A stretch of 42,522 bases of DNA from Acetobacteroides hydrogenigenes (GCF_004340205.1 NZ_SLWB01000022.1:1-42522), one strand, 5' to 3'. Shown: positions 8,518-20,901, counted from the stretch's first letter. Notes: a model not told the origin generated them from the letters alone. Translations and numbers: made by a program.

Positions 8518-8662
8518 TTGTAGATTAACAACAAGCATTACAAATCTGAATACTTGAAGCTTAAAAATTTAATTGTAGATATTTTTTACGATAAAAAACC
8601 TGGCTTGTAGATATGATGTAGCTGCCCCTTTTGGTTTAAGATTTTTAGGAGAACATAACTTG
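8518..8662 (+). promoter_or_regulatory. Regulatory region of the susC operon with three TTGTAGAT repeats
   Basis: The octamer TTGTAGAT occurs at 8518-8525, 8573-8580 and 8605-8612, always followed by TA or AT. A weak promoter follows: TTTG at 8630-8633, 22 bp, then TAACTTG at 8656-8662, ending 42 bp before the susC ATG. The same TAACTTG form is seen before the S41 protease gene. The repeats are candidate operators for the upstream HTH regulator; this is inference. Confidence 0.4.
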
Positions 8663-8703
8663 CCCACCGATTCAGTTTTTAACAAAACTCACAAAATCAA
8701 GTT

Positions 8704-11700
8704 ATGTATAAACCATTTAAACCTAATCTTGCAGCAAAGTCGCTAATGTTAATGTTAACGCTAGCGATCTTTAACCTACTTGCGACACCTTCGCTGGCGC
8801 AAGACCTAAAAGTTACCGGGAAAGTAACTGATACAAAATCCACAACAATTCCTGGAGCAACCATTAAGGTTAAGGGGAAGCAAACAGGAACCGCCACCGA
8901 CATCGACGGCAACTTTACCCTTAAGGCATCCAAAGGCGATGTGCTAGTTGTCTCTTATGTAGGATACAAGGCCAAAGAAGTAACAGTAGTCTCATCGTCG
9001 ACTATTACCGTAATCCTTGAAGAAGACAACCAACGAATTGACGAGGTTGTTGTTGTTGGCTATGGCACGATGAAGAAGAGCGATCTTACCGGTGCAGTTT
9101 CGTCGGTTAAGAAAGAAGACATCACCAAACGTGCTACAACTAACGCAGCAGAAGCCTTACAAGGCAAAATTGCAGGTGTGAACATCCAAAAATCCGGAGG
9201 AAATGCTGGTGCTGGAGTACAAATGAAGATTCGTGGTGTAAACACCATTGGAGGGAACGATCCACTCTACATTATCGACGGATTTCCGGGCTCGATCAAC
9301 TCGGTTAACCCCTCCGATATCGAGAGCATCGAGATCCTAAAAGACGGTGCAGCCTCTGCCATATACGGCTCGATTGCGGCAAATGGGGTAGTTATTGTAA
9401 CCACCAAGAAGGCTAAAGAAGGACAGATAGTTGTCGACTTCAACTCTTACCTAAGCATTACGAAAACGGCTAAACGCCTAAACCTGCTTAATGCTAAAGA
9501 ATACGTAAGCGTACACAAGCAAATGTACGACAACTACAACACCCAATTTCCAGATGATGCGATCACTCTTCCTCAGTACATTACCAACGCTCCCGATGTA
9601 GACACCGATTGGCAGGATGCCATTTTCCGTAGTGGCTTAGCCCAAAACTACACCATCGGCATAACAGGGGGACAAGAGAACCTAAAGTTTGCTCTTTCAT
9701 CGAACTATAATAACGAGAAAGGGATTCTTATTGGTAACGATGTAAACCACAAGAATGCCCGTATGAAAATCAACCTCAAGAAGTCTATTTTTGAAGTTGA
9801 CGCAAATATGTTCTTTAAGGCCTCACGAAACGAGCAACCTAAGTTCTCTATCAAAGAGGCTTACATGATTACCCCTCTTATTCCCATTTACGACAACAGC
9901 AGAGAGTTTGGCTTTGGTCTCACCGACAAGTTAGGGCTTCCAAACAACCGTAACGTTATGGCTGATGACCGCTACGAACAGTCCTACTCTAAAAAGCAGC
10001 ACTTTAACGGCAACATTGCGCTGGCAATCAACATTGCTAAGGGTTTGCAATTTAAAACCAGCTATTCGTACAAAGCAGAAAACTACCAAGGGTTCTACCA
10101 TGCACCAAGATTCGTTGCCGATGTAAAGGCTCCTAACGACTACCCCTATAACTCTGAGGATCGCTCTCTTTGGCAGGAACAACTTTGGGATAACATCATC
10201 ACCTTCAACCGACAATTCGGGAAACATAGCGTAAATGCTATGCTAGGAACCTCTACAACGCTAACCGAATCGAACTGGAACGGGGTTGGAGTAGAAGGTA
10301 AAAAGATTGTTTACTCGGTTGATGCAAACGGAAAACTCGTTCAAACCGTTGTTCCAGGAGGCTTCCTCGATGAAGGCTTTACTACAATTGATGCAGGAAA
10401 AGGCGGCACCTACTCGGGAAGCGGCTCGAACTATGAGTATAATCGCTTATCATTCTTCGGCCGTCTTAACTACACTTATGACAATAAGTACCTATTACAA
10501 GCAACTCTACGCAGAGATGCTTCCTCTAAATTCGGAAAGAATAAGCGTTGGGGCACCTTCCCTTCTATTGCACTAGGTTGGAAACTTTCTGAGGAAGAAT
10601 TTTTCCCAAAAGATATTGCGCTGAACAACCTAAAAATCCGTGGTAGCTTTGGTAGACTAGGAAACGAAAACGCCCTCGGCTACTACGACTTCCTTCCATC
10701 CATCGTTACAGGAAACAACCTTTGGTACGGATACGTCCAAGGTAGCGGCTACAACCCTTGGCCTGGCAGTATTGCCACCTTGCTTTCCAACGACGATTTA
10801 ATGTGGGAGACTACCAACTCGATAAATGTTGGTATCGACTACGGTATGTTTAAGAATAAGCTGACAGGATCATTAAACTACTTCCAAAAGAATACCTCAG
10901 ACATGCTCATTCCCCGCGTACCTGCTCCATCGAGCGGATACGACTCACAAACCATGAATGTTGGTGAAATTGAGAACTCTGGGATCGAATTTGAAATCAA
11001 CTACAATGGCCAGTCTGGTAAGCTTAACTACAACGTAGGTTTCAACATCTCGTACCTAAAGAATGAGGTTGTGAAGCTATCGGATAAAGATCAAGTGATT
11101 TTTGGAGAAGGCCTAAAATACGGAACCGAGCACTTCCCTACTCAAACCCGCGTTGGTAAGCCTATCGCTTCGTACTACCTGTACAAGACCGATGGCATCT
11201 TCCAATCGCTTGCCGAAGTTAACAGCTATGTAAACAAGAATGGCGAAAAGCTACAGCCAACAGCACAACCTGGAGATATTCGCTTTAAAGATGTTAATGG
11301 CGATGGAGCGATTACCGAAGCCGATAAGGATTTTTGCGGTTCGGGAATGCCTAAAGTAGAGGCAAACATCAACTTTAGCGCGTCTTACTCAGGCTTCGAC
11401 CTATCGTTCCTACTAGGAAGCGGCTGGGGACACAAACTCTACAACGGTAACCGCTACTTCTACGAAGCCATGAACTCTGGCTCTAACATGCTAACATCAA
11501 CAACCAATGCATGGACTCCTACCAACACGAACACCGATGTTCCAAGAGCCATTCTACAAGACCCTAACGGAAACTCCCGCGAATCGGATCGTTTCCTAGA
11601 AAAAGGCGATTTCATCCGCCTGCGTCAAATCCAGATAGGATACTCTCTTCCTAAAGACCTAATTAAAAGGGCAGGGATTACCAATATTAGAATCTACGCT

Positions 11701-11844
11701 AGCGGAGAAAACCTTTACACTTGGACCAAGTATAGCGGAATTGACCCCGAGTTTGGCCGATCAAACGTACTTAATACGGGTATCGACAACCTTCTCTTCC
11801 CCTTTACAAAATCGTATGTAGTTGGTTTACAATTCACATTCTAA
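8704..11844 (+). CDS. SusC/RagA-family TonB-linked outer-membrane transporter
   Basis: 1046 residues. The signal peptide ends in SLAQ at about residue 33. Residues 36-108 are a carboxypeptidase-regulatory-like beta-sandwich (VTGKVTDTKSTTIPGATI, DIDGNFTL, VVSYVGYKAKEV). The TonB box and SusC signature follow (IDEVVVVGYGTMKKSDLTGA, 112-131). Then comes the plug (EALQGKIAGVNIQ, PLYIIDGFPG, IESIEILKDGAASAIYG, GVVIVTTKKAK) and an 800-residue barrel ending in the aromatic VVGLQFTF. It imports oligosaccharides bound by its SusD partner, using TonB energy. susD follows after 16 bp. The substrate cannot be read from sequence; the GH2 and GH63 enzymes downstream point to a glycan with beta-galactoside and alpha-glucoside links. 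Confidence 0.97.
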   Translation: MYKPFKPNLAAKSLMLMLTLAIFNLLATPSLAQDLKVTGKVTDTKSTTIPGATIKVKGKQTGTATDIDGNFTLKASKGDVLVVSYVGYKAKEVTVVSSSTITVILEEDNQRIDEVVVVGYGTMKKSDLTGAVSSVKKEDITKRATTNAAEALQGKIAGVNIQKSGGNAGAGVQMKIRGVNTIGGNDPLYIIDGFPGSINSVNPSDIESIEILKDGAASAIYGSIAANGVVIVTTKKAKEGQIVVDFNSYLSITKTAKRLNLLNAKEYVSVHKQMYDNYNTQFPDDAITLPQYITNAPDVDTDWQDAIFRSGLAQNYTIGITGGQENLKFALSSNYNNEKGILIGNDVNHKNARMKINLKKSIFEVDANMFFKASRNEQPKFSIKEAYMITPLIPIYDNSREFGFGLTDKLGLPNNRNVMADDRYEQSYSKKQHFNGNIALAINIAKGLQFKTSYSYKAENYQGFYHAPRFVADVKAPNDYPYNSEDRSLWQEQLWDNIITFNRQFGKHSVNAMLGTSTTLTESNWNGVGVEGKKIVYSVDANGKLVQTVVPGGFLDEGFTTIDAGKGGTYSGSGSNYEYNRLSFFGRLNYTYDNKYLLQATLRRDASSKFGKNKRWGTFPSIALGWKLSEEEFFPKDIALNNLKIRGSFGRLGNENALGYYDFLPSIVTGNNLWYGYVQGSGYNPWPGSIATLLSNDDLMWETTNSINVGIDYGMFKNKLTGSLNYFQKNTSDMLIPRVPAPSSGYDSQTMNVGEIENSGIEFEINYNGQSGKLNYNVGFNISYLKNEVVKLSDKDQVIFGEGLKYGTEHFPTQTRVGKPIASYYLYKTDGIFQSLAEVNSYVNKNGEKLQPTAQPGDIRFKDVNGDGAITEADKDFCGSGMPKVEANINFSASYSGFDLSFLLGSGWGHKLYNGNRYFYEAMNSGSNMLTSTTNAWTPTNTNTDVPRAILQDPNGNSRESDRFLEKGDFIRLRQIQIGYSLPKDLIKRAGITNIRIYASGENLYTWTKYSGIDPEFGRSNVLNTGIDNLLFPFTKSYVVGLQFTF

Positions 11845-11860
11845 CCTTAATCGAATCGAA

Positions 11861-13411
11861 ATGAAAAAGATACTATACATTTTGCTAGTCGTTACAGGAG
11901 GGCTTTTTGCTTCATGCGATGATATGCTTACCGTCAAAAGTCCCGACACGCTTACTCCGGAGAATTTCTGGCGCAACAAAGCAGATGCCGAAAAGGCAAT
12001 GGGATCGGCCTATGCAATGCTGGAATCAGCAAACGACATTTGGGGATTTAGCGAAGTAAGATGGCCTGTAGAAGCATACCGCGAGGATATATGCATCATG
12101 GGTAGCGATGCCCTAAACTACCAAACTTGGGTTGAACTTTTCAACTTCTCCTATACAAACGGGAATAGCCAGTTCTCGTCGTACTGGGCAGACAACTATA
12201 GAGGCATCAACCGCACTAACCAAATCATAGAAAAGGTTCCGACCATTCCTACCGAAACCTTTCCAGAAGCAGAAAAAGAGCAAATATTGGCAGAGGCAAA
12301 ATTTCTAAGAGCCTACTACCACATGAAGCTCCTTCTAAACTGGAAGGAGATTATAATCAGAGATAGCTACATAAAAAGCGAATCGGAGCTGAACAAAGGT
12401 CTATCGTCTCGCGATAAGGCATGGGATTTTATTGTTGCCGACTTCATGGAGGCAACCAAGCTTAAAGCTATTCGCGATGCTGCAACAGTTGGCCGCGCAA
12501 CACAGGGTGCCGCATACAGCTACCTTGGCTTCGCCTACCTAACCCGAGCCTACGAAGAGCCCGCGAAGAAAGCAGAGTTTCTACAAAAAGCCATAGATGC
12601 ATTCGACAAGGTAAAGGGGTACACCCTTGTAAAAGATTTCATCAGCATGTTTGACGGATCAAACAAGAACTCTACCGAGTCGATTTTCGAGCTACAATTC
12701 TCTGAGAATACCGACAATGGAGCATCGTACAGAACCGCTATTCACAAATGGATGGGAGTTAGCGAAATTGGTGGATGGGACGAGATTCAGCCCAGCGAGA
12801 TGCTCATGAAAGAGTTTATGAAAGAAGGAAAGATTGCCACTACCGGGAACTACGACTCTCGCCTATACGCTACCGTATTTTTCCAAGATCCATACTTCAA
12901 CGATGGTACCGGCAAAGTATACGGCGACGATTACGACAACTGGTTCTGTGAGTGGTCGCAAGATGCGAATGGAGACTGGATTCAAGGGCCTTCCTACAAT
13001 AAACCAGCATTCCGCAAGTACCTACCTCGCAACTATAGCGACATGAAGAAATCTCGAACTGGCCTAAACGTGCCACTAATGCGCTACGCCAATGTACTAC
13101 TAATGAAGGCCGAGGCATTAAACGAGCAGGGTCATCCTGAACTGGCAATTCCCCTTATCAACCAAGTAAGAGAGCGTGCCGACATGCCTGCTATGAAGGG
13201 AACTAGCCAAGCAGAGGTTCGAGCCCAAATAAAGCACGAAAGAATTATCGAGTTCCCATTGGAAAACTTCCGATTCTACGACCTTCGTCGTTGGGGCGAA
13301 ACCAAGCAAGCACTGGATGCAATTGGAAGAACAGGCTTCAATCCAGAAAAGAACTCTTTCTACCCAATTCCTCAAACCGAATTAAACTCAAACAGCGCCC
13401 TTTCCAAGTAG
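11861..13411 (+). CDS. SusD/RagB-family glycan-binding lipoprotein
   Basis: 516 residues. The lipobox GLFASC gives a lipidated Cys19, placing the protein on the outer membrane as lid of the SusC transporter. Family motifs: DTLTPENFWRNKADAEKAM near the N-terminus, NRTNQIIEKVPTIP, EAKFLRAYYHMKLLL, then LLMKAEALNEQG, LINQVRERADMP and ERIIEFPLENFRFYDLRRWG at the C-terminus. I chose the ATG at 11861 rather than the upstream in-frame one at 11822, which lies inside susC, because it begins right at the signal peptide (MKKILYILLVV). It is cotranscribed with susC. Confidence 0.97.
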   Translation: MKKILYILLVVTGGLFASCDDMLTVKSPDTLTPENFWRNKADAEKAMGSAYAMLESANDIWGFSEVRWPVEAYREDICIMGSDALNYQTWVELFNFSYTNGNSQFSSYWADNYRGINRTNQIIEKVPTIPTETFPEAEKEQILAEAKFLRAYYHMKLLLNWKEIIIRDSYIKSESELNKGLSSRDKAWDFIVADFMEATKLKAIRDAATVGRATQGAAYSYLGFAYLTRAYEEPAKKAEFLQKAIDAFDKVKGYTLVKDFISMFDGSNKNSTESIFELQFSENTDNGASYRTAIHKWMGVSEIGGWDEIQPSEMLMKEFMKEGKIATTGNYDSRLYATVFFQDPYFNDGTGKVYGDDYDNWFCEWSQDANGDWIQGPSYNKPAFRKYLPRNYSDMKKSRTGLNVPLMRYANVLLMKAEALNEQGHPELAIPLINQVRERADMPAMKGTSQAEVRAQIKHERIIEFPLENFRFYDLRRWGETKQALDAIGRTGFNPEKNSFYPIPQTELNSNSALSK

Positions 13412-13435
13412 CCTTATATTAGACCTTGATTCAAA

Positions 13436-13468
13436 AACCCTGTCAGAACAATAAGTTCTGGCAGGGTT
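13436..13468 (+). terminator. Hairpin between susD and the exporter genes (no T tract)
   Basis: A 14-bp stem with one G-T pair (aaccctgtcagaac at 13436-13449, partner 13455-13468) and a 5-nt loop, but it is followed by AACAAGC, not T residues. It is therefore more likely an mRNA-stabilising or partial-termination hairpin that keeps susCD transcript higher than the genes behind it. No promoter is visible between it and the next ATG. Confidence 0.5.
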
Positions 13469-13515
13469 AACAAGCTAAAGCAGGAATAATAAAAGTTTTA
13501 TTACTCAAGAACACC

Positions 13516-13776
13516 ATGCTCATCGTTATCGGAATAATGTTTTTTGGAGTATCCGTTGGATTACTGCTAAGAAATAATCCCCCAAAACTTTTACCAAAGT
13601 TCATCAACCTTGTGATTTATGCTCTGCTTCTAATACTTGGCATTTCGGTTGGTGCAAACGAGATGATAGTTAACAACCTACACACACTTGGGGTTCAAGC
13701 CCTTATCATTACACTAGGAGCACTAGTTGGTAGCATACTCTTATCGTGGCTCCTATTCCGCTATCTATTTAAATAG
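13516..13776 (+). CDS. LysO-type exporter, N-terminal subunit (split gene)
   Basis: 86 residues with three hydrophobic helices. It corresponds to the N-terminal part of E. coli LysO (YbjE, DUF340), the L-lysine exporter: LPKFINLVIYALLLILGISVGANEMI aligns with the VINQLLSWMVYLILFFMGISLA region of that protein. The rest of the protein is made by the next gene, in another frame, after a 28-bp gap. Together they add up to 286 residues against about 299 for LysO. Two-gene LysO homologues are a known arrangement in Bacteroidota, so this is probably not a broken gene. It lies within the polysaccharide locus; the exported compound is unknown. Confidence 0.75.
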   Translation: MLIVIGIMFFGVSVGLLLRNNPPKLLPKFINLVIYALLLILGISVGANEMIVNNLHTLGVQALIITLGALVGSILLSWLLFRYLFK

Positions 13777-13804
13777 ACGAGGGAATTACACTTAAAGCAC
13801 TACA

Positions 13805-14407
13805 ATGAAAGGCAGCTTAATAATTGTTTCGTTCTTCTTTATTGGAACCATCCTTGGGGTATTCAGGCTTGTTCCCTCTGAACTATTGGAAAACGACTAC
13901 TCGATGTACATCCTCTACTTCCTGATGTTCCTTGTGGGTATTAGCATTGGGAGCGACAAGAATGCTCTAAAAACCATCTTCAACCAAAACTGGAAAGTCG
14001 TACTTGTTCCTTTAGCAACTATTTTCGGCACTTTTATGGGCTGCATCGCCATCGCACCTCTAATGGGCAACCTCTCCACCAGCGAATGCCTTGCCGTCGG
14101 TTCGGGTTTTGGCTACTACTCGCTTTCGAGTATATTTATATCACAGTACAAGGGTGTAGAAATGGGAACCATTGCCCTAACCTCGAACATTATGCGCGAA
14201 ATACTAACATTGATTTTAACGCCCATTATAGCAGCCAAATGGGGAAAGCTTGCTCCAATATCAGCAGGAGGAGCGACCTCTATGGATACGACACTACCAA
14301 TCATTACAAAGTACACTGGTAAGGAGTACGTTCCCATCGCGGTTTTCCATGGAATTGCTGTTGACTTTTCCGTTCCCTTCCTTGTTACCTTTTTTGCAAC
14401 ACTATAA
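13805..14407 (+). CDS. LysO-type exporter, C-terminal subunit (split gene)
   Basis: 200 residues with about six membrane helices. The strongest family match is GSGFGYYSLSSIFISQ, followed by NIMREILTLILTPII, then GGATSMDTTLPIITKYTG and VFHGIAVDFSVPFLVTFF. These match E. coli LysO segments SGFGWYSLSGILL, CGATSMDFTLPV and IVHGFILSLLVPILIAFF almost position by position. It is an inner-membrane amino-acid exporter, known for lysine in E. coli. The start (ATG at 13805) begins a new hydrophobic helix. It is followed by the GH2 gene after only 11 bp, so it belongs to the susCD operon. Confidence 0.85.
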   Translation: MKGSLIIVSFFFIGTILGVFRLVPSELLENDYSMYILYFLMFLVGISIGSDKNALKTIFNQNWKVVLVPLATIFGTFMGCIAIAPLMGNLSTSECLAVGSGFGYYSLSSIFISQYKGVEMGTIALTSNIMREILTLILTPIIAAKWGKLAPISAGGATSMDTTLPIITKYTGKEYVPIAVFHGIAVDFSVPFLVTFFATL

Positions 14408-14418
14408 AGTCTTTTTGA

Positions 14419-17508
<3,090 letters not shown>

Positions 17509-17617
17509 ACACAAGATGTAAGACTCAAGTATCACGACATGCGATATGCGATAAATACACATTCGACAAACATATCGTGGTACTAGAGTCGTAATATTAG
17601 ATACCAAACATCAACCA
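17509..17617. repeat. Imperfect nested inverted repeat before the GH63 gene
   Basis: Arms 17522-17535 and 17577-17590 pair at 12 of 14 positions, and cgatatg/catatcg pairs inside them. It ends 27 bp before the GH63 ATG. It may be an mRNA hairpin between two cotranscribed genes. Confidence 0.4.
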
Positions 17618-19528
17618 ATGAACAAGCTTTTACTTACAACAATAATACTGGCAGCCTCCATAATAGGAGCTAATGCCGTAGAAAAGAGTAAAAACATAGG
17701 CCTAGGTTATCCTAGCATCCTTAACATCGCCTACACTCCCGACACCTTAACGGGAGGTAAAGGATGGTTTACCGATGCAGGAGCGTGGATGGGCTTTACC
17801 ATCCCTTCGAAGGATAAATGGGTGAACGGTTTCTGCGGACCGTTTACCATTGATAGCCGACGCTGGGTTGCCAAGTCGATTGCCGAAGTTGGCGTTGAGA
17901 AGGATGGAATAAAACACCTTGCAAGCCAGTTTCTTCCAGACAGCACCTCCTACTTCCCAGGATTTGTCTACATCAGCAGTAAAAGCAAAGAAGTAAGGAT
18001 TGAGCAGCAGCTCTTCTTCGTCGATAAGAACCACGCCGTACTGCAGCTGAGCAGCAATAACGTGAAATGGAACATCAGCTCTACCTTTTGGCTGCCTAAT
18101 TCAACGCTTAAGCAGAACGGGAATAGCCTTACCATTACACTACCTACAGGAGAAATTGCAGGTATCAGCTTTGCTAGCAACCTTAAACTAACCGTTAAGG
18201 GCAACAGCTACGCTGCAACCAGCAGTAAACCTTCGAACAACACCTATGCCGTTATCAGCTTCTACAATAACGTTGAGCAAAGAGTCACCGCGAGTAATAA
18301 AATCAAGGCAATACTTAAGAATCCATCGGCAAGCATAGCCCAAAGCAAGGCTAGATGGAACGGATACCTTAGCAAAACGCTTCGCAACGATATGTCCGAG
18401 AGCTACAACCGCGTTGCCGTGAAAAGCGTTGTCACCTTAATGGCCAACTGGCGTAGTCCAAAAGGAGATTTGTTTCACGATGGAGTTGTTCCATCGCATG
18501 CCGTGGGCTACTTTGTTGGAATGTGGGCTTGGGATTCGTGGAAGCATGCCGTTGCTCTTTCGAGGATTGAACCCCAGCTGGCAAAGAATCAGGTTAGGAC
18601 CATGTTCGACTACCAAATGGAGGATGGAATGGTTATCGACTGCATTTACAGCGACAAGAAAGAGAATAACTACCGCGACAGCAAGCCTCCGTTGGCAGCA
18701 TGGGCCGTAATGGAAATCTACAAGCAGACAAAAGACTTAGCCTTTGTAAAGGAGATGTTCCCAAAGCTGGTAAAGTATAACCGCTGGTGGTTTACCCATC
18801 GCGATCACGACCGCAACGGCATCTGCGAGTTTGGCTCTGTTGACGGAACCGACGAGGCCGCCAAGTGGGAAAGCGGCATGGATAACGCCGTTCGCTTCGA
18901 CAGCTCCAAAATGGTAAAGAACAGCGAAACGGCATGGAGCTTCGATCAGGAATCGGTTGACCTCAACGCATTTCTTTACCTCGAGAATCAGCTTTTAAAG
19001 GATATGGCAAAGCTTATTGGCACCTCATATTCCGACACTTTTGACGGCAAGAAGATGGATGGCTACTTCTTCGATTCCACGAAGGGATACTACTACGACC
19101 GAAAGCTAAGCGATGGCTTTGTTAGCGTCGAAGGTTCGGAAGGATACATTCCGATGTGGGTAAAGATGGCTTCTAAGGAGCATGCTGCTGCAGTAATGAA
19201 GGTGTACGAAAAGCCGAACAAGTTCTCCACCTACATCCCCTTCCCTACCCTTTGTGCCGATCATCCGCAGTTCACGCCAAACGGCTACTGGAGAGGTCCT
19301 ATTTGGCTCGATCAGGTTTACTTCGCCATCTCGGGAATGAGAAGCTACGGATACACCAAAGAAGCCGACTGCTACACCGATCAGGTATTTACGCGCCTTA
19401 ATGGGTTAGCTCAAGACGCACCTATTCACGAAAACTACGACACCCATACAGGTAAAAGGCTTAAAGCGCCACACTTCAGCTGGTCGGCAGCGCACTTGCT
19501 GATGCTTTACTGGGAGTATAGGAAGTAG
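17618..19528 (+). CDS. GH63-type alpha-glucosidase (YgjK / MGH1-like)
   Basis: 636 residues with a signal peptide ending at ANA (residue 20), so periplasmic. An N-terminal beta domain (to about 230) precedes an (alpha/alpha)6 barrel. Barrel landmarks: MWAWDSWKHAVALS, KPPLAAWAVMEIYKQ, HDRNGICEFGSVDGTDEA, KWESGMDNAVRF, GYWRGPIWLDQVYFAI, and the closing HFSWSAAHLLMLYWEY. The likely general acid is Asp422 (WESGMDN) and the general base Glu605 (HENYD), by analogy to E. coli YgjK. Such enzymes invert alpha-glucosidic bonds of small sugars. It is the last gene of the locus and has its own terminator. A trehalase-like (GH37) assignment is possible but the Trp-Glu-Ser-Gly-Met-Asp motif is shared by both families. 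Confidence 0.85.
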   Translation: MNKLLLTTIILAASIIGANAVEKSKNIGLGYPSILNIAYTPDTLTGGKGWFTDAGAWMGFTIPSKDKWVNGFCGPFTIDSRRWVAKSIAEVGVEKDGIKHLASQFLPDSTSYFPGFVYISSKSKEVRIEQQLFFVDKNHAVLQLSSNNVKWNISSTFWLPNSTLKQNGNSLTITLPTGEIAGISFASNLKLTVKGNSYAATSSKPSNNTYAVISFYNNVEQRVTASNKIKAILKNPSASIAQSKARWNGYLSKTLRNDMSESYNRVAVKSVVTLMANWRSPKGDLFHDGVVPSHAVGYFVGMWAWDSWKHAVALSRIEPQLAKNQVRTMFDYQMEDGMVIDCIYSDKKENNYRDSKPPLAAWAVMEIYKQTKDLAFVKEMFPKLVKYNRWWFTHRDHDRNGICEFGSVDGTDEAAKWESGMDNAVRFDSSKMVKNSETAWSFDQESVDLNAFLYLENQLLKDMAKLIGTSYSDTFDGKKMDGYFFDSTKGYYYDRKLSDGFVSVEGSEGYIPMWVKMASKEHAAAVMKVYEKPNKFSTYIPFPTLCADHPQFTPNGYWRGPIWLDQVYFAISGMRSYGYTKEADCYTDQVFTRLNGLAQDAPIHENYDTHTGKRLKAPHFSWSAAHLLMLYWEYRK

Positions 19529-19573
19529 TGAACCTAAAAGAAACCATCCTTTCATATTGTATATTGCTAGTAG

Positions 19574-19612
19574 GAATCCGAAGCTGCATTTATGCCTCTT
19601 CGGATTCTTTTT
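19574..19612 (+). terminator. Rho-independent terminator of the polysaccharide locus
   Basis: A 10-bp perfect stem (gaatccgaag / cttcggattc) followed by five T, 46 bp after the GH63 stop. The remaining gap to 19935 is AT-rich, with only short inverted repeats (tacaacac at 19715 and its complement at 19761; cagcat at 19817 and its complement at 19833) and no clear promoter. Confidence 0.85.
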
Positions 19613-19935
19613 GGTTTGATGTTGGAGGAGTTAACCCTCAAAAAAATGGGAACAGGCAGGAAAAACCACGAGAGATTTTCTTAACTAAACCTTATCAAAC
19701 TTAATTAAAGCTATTACAACACACTTTTCCACCTCCTCTGCTACACTTTTACCCCATTACGTGTTGTATTTCAAGTTATTTTCACTTAATTGCACCCGTT
19801 AAAAGGCTGAAGTTTACAGCATAGTGTGTGAAATGCTGCAGACCATAAACAAATCGATTTCTTTTTACTTATTTGAATCAGGTAGAGTTGGCATATGGGT
19901 ACCAGCTTTATGTAACGACTTAAGCTTTAAGAGGG

Positions 19936-20709
19936 ATGAGAATAATTCATGTGGTATTTGGGGATCCTGCATCCAGCAGGCTGAGGGCTTTTTTTAGAAA
20001 AGAAAAGCAAAACTCAACAAACGGCATCTTTTGCTTTAAGGATGACCTTTCTATTGGACCAATCAAAAATTTGGACTCTCCACAGGGGAACCTTAGCAGG
20101 GTAAACTATCTCAAGAATATACATCTTGAACGAAATGGCGACTCGCCCTTAATGCTCGACCAATCGGACATTGGAATTGAAGCACTAAGATCGTTCAACT
20201 TTGGCAAATACGATAAGGTGGTAGTTTGGCATGGCAACAACATTCAGGAAAAGCTGCTGCTTTACCTTGTATGTGCGCTACTTCCTAACGAAAACCTGTA
20301 CGAAGCGGCCATTTCCGAAGCGGTAGAGCAGCACGGGTACACTCCCATTAGGCTTGCCGAATGCAACATCAGCTCGCTCACTACGCTCCTTTCAAGCATT
20401 TCGCCTATAGACAGCAACAAAAAGCAAGCATACAAGAAGGAGTGGGAAAAATCATCGCAATCCGACAAGCTGGTTCGCATACTCAGCCAAGAGAAGATAA
20501 CTGAAGTAGATGAGAGCTACTACGACAGCTTCATTCTTTCGGACTGTACCGAGGATCTTACTCCTGCTTCACAAGTTGTTTGGAATGTAATGGGACGCTG
20601 TGGACAAAGCATCGCCGATGCTTTTCTGAAGTATCGCGTAAAAAGACTGGTAAAAAGAAACGAAATTTACGACTGCGGAGGCTTACTATCCCTTAGCAAT
20701 TTAGCCTAA
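19936..20709 (+). CDS. DUF1835/DUF3658 domain protein
   Basis: 257 residues, cytoplasmic. The N-terminus IHVVFGDPASSRLRAFF and the later FKDDLSIGPI are the signature of DUF1835, and VVWHGNNIQEKLLLYLVCALL is also typical. The C-terminal part (about 165-255) with SDKLVRILSQEKITEV and an RVVWNVMG-like helix corresponds to DUF3658, normally found in the same protein. The biochemical function of the pair is unknown; the first domain has a Rossmann-like look. It is a single gene with its own terminator. The ATG is preceded by gaggg, one of few Shine-Dalgarno-like sequences here. Confidence 0.8.
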   Translation: MRIIHVVFGDPASSRLRAFFRKEKQNSTNGIFCFKDDLSIGPIKNLDSPQGNLSRVNYLKNIHLERNGDSPLMLDQSDIGIEALRSFNFGKYDKVVVWHGNNIQEKLLLYLVCALLPNENLYEAAISEAVEQHGYTPIRLAECNISSLTTLLSSISPIDSNKKQAYKKEWEKSSQSDKLVRILSQEKITEVDESYYDSFILSDCTEDLTPASQVVWNVMGRCGQSIADAFLKYRVKRLVKRNEIYDCGGLLSLSNLA

Positions 20710-20754
20710 GCGCCAATAGAGCAGAACTTACTTTTCGAGTATAACAGATAAGCA

Positions 20755-20788
20755 AAAAGCGTAGACTAACCACCTACGCTTTTGTTTT
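20755..20788 (+). terminator. Rho-independent terminator of the DUF1835 gene
   Basis: A 10-bp perfect stem (aaaagcgtag / ctacgctttt), 9-nt loop, then GTTTT. Confidence 0.85.
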
Positions 20789-20847
20789 ACAAGCACATTC
20801 TATAAACCGACAATAGATGCAGAACACCCCATAAAGTATCTATAAAC

Positions 20848-20877
20848 TTGGCTTATCTTCATATTCTTTTATATTTG
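20848..20877 (+). promoter_or_regulatory. Promoter of the NlpE-like lipoprotein gene
   Basis: TTG (20848-20850), a 19-bp spacer, and TATATTTG (20870-20877) give the best full match to the Bacteroidota sigma-ABfr consensus in the window. The ATG follows after 24 bp. Confidence 0.75.
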
Positions 20878-20901
20878 TATGCATAATCAAACTATAGAGC
20901 A

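Noticed and set aside
13516-14407. Frameshifted single lysO gene
   Set aside because: Each half has its own start and stop, a 28-bp gap separates them, and two-gene LysO homologues are usual in Bacteroidota.
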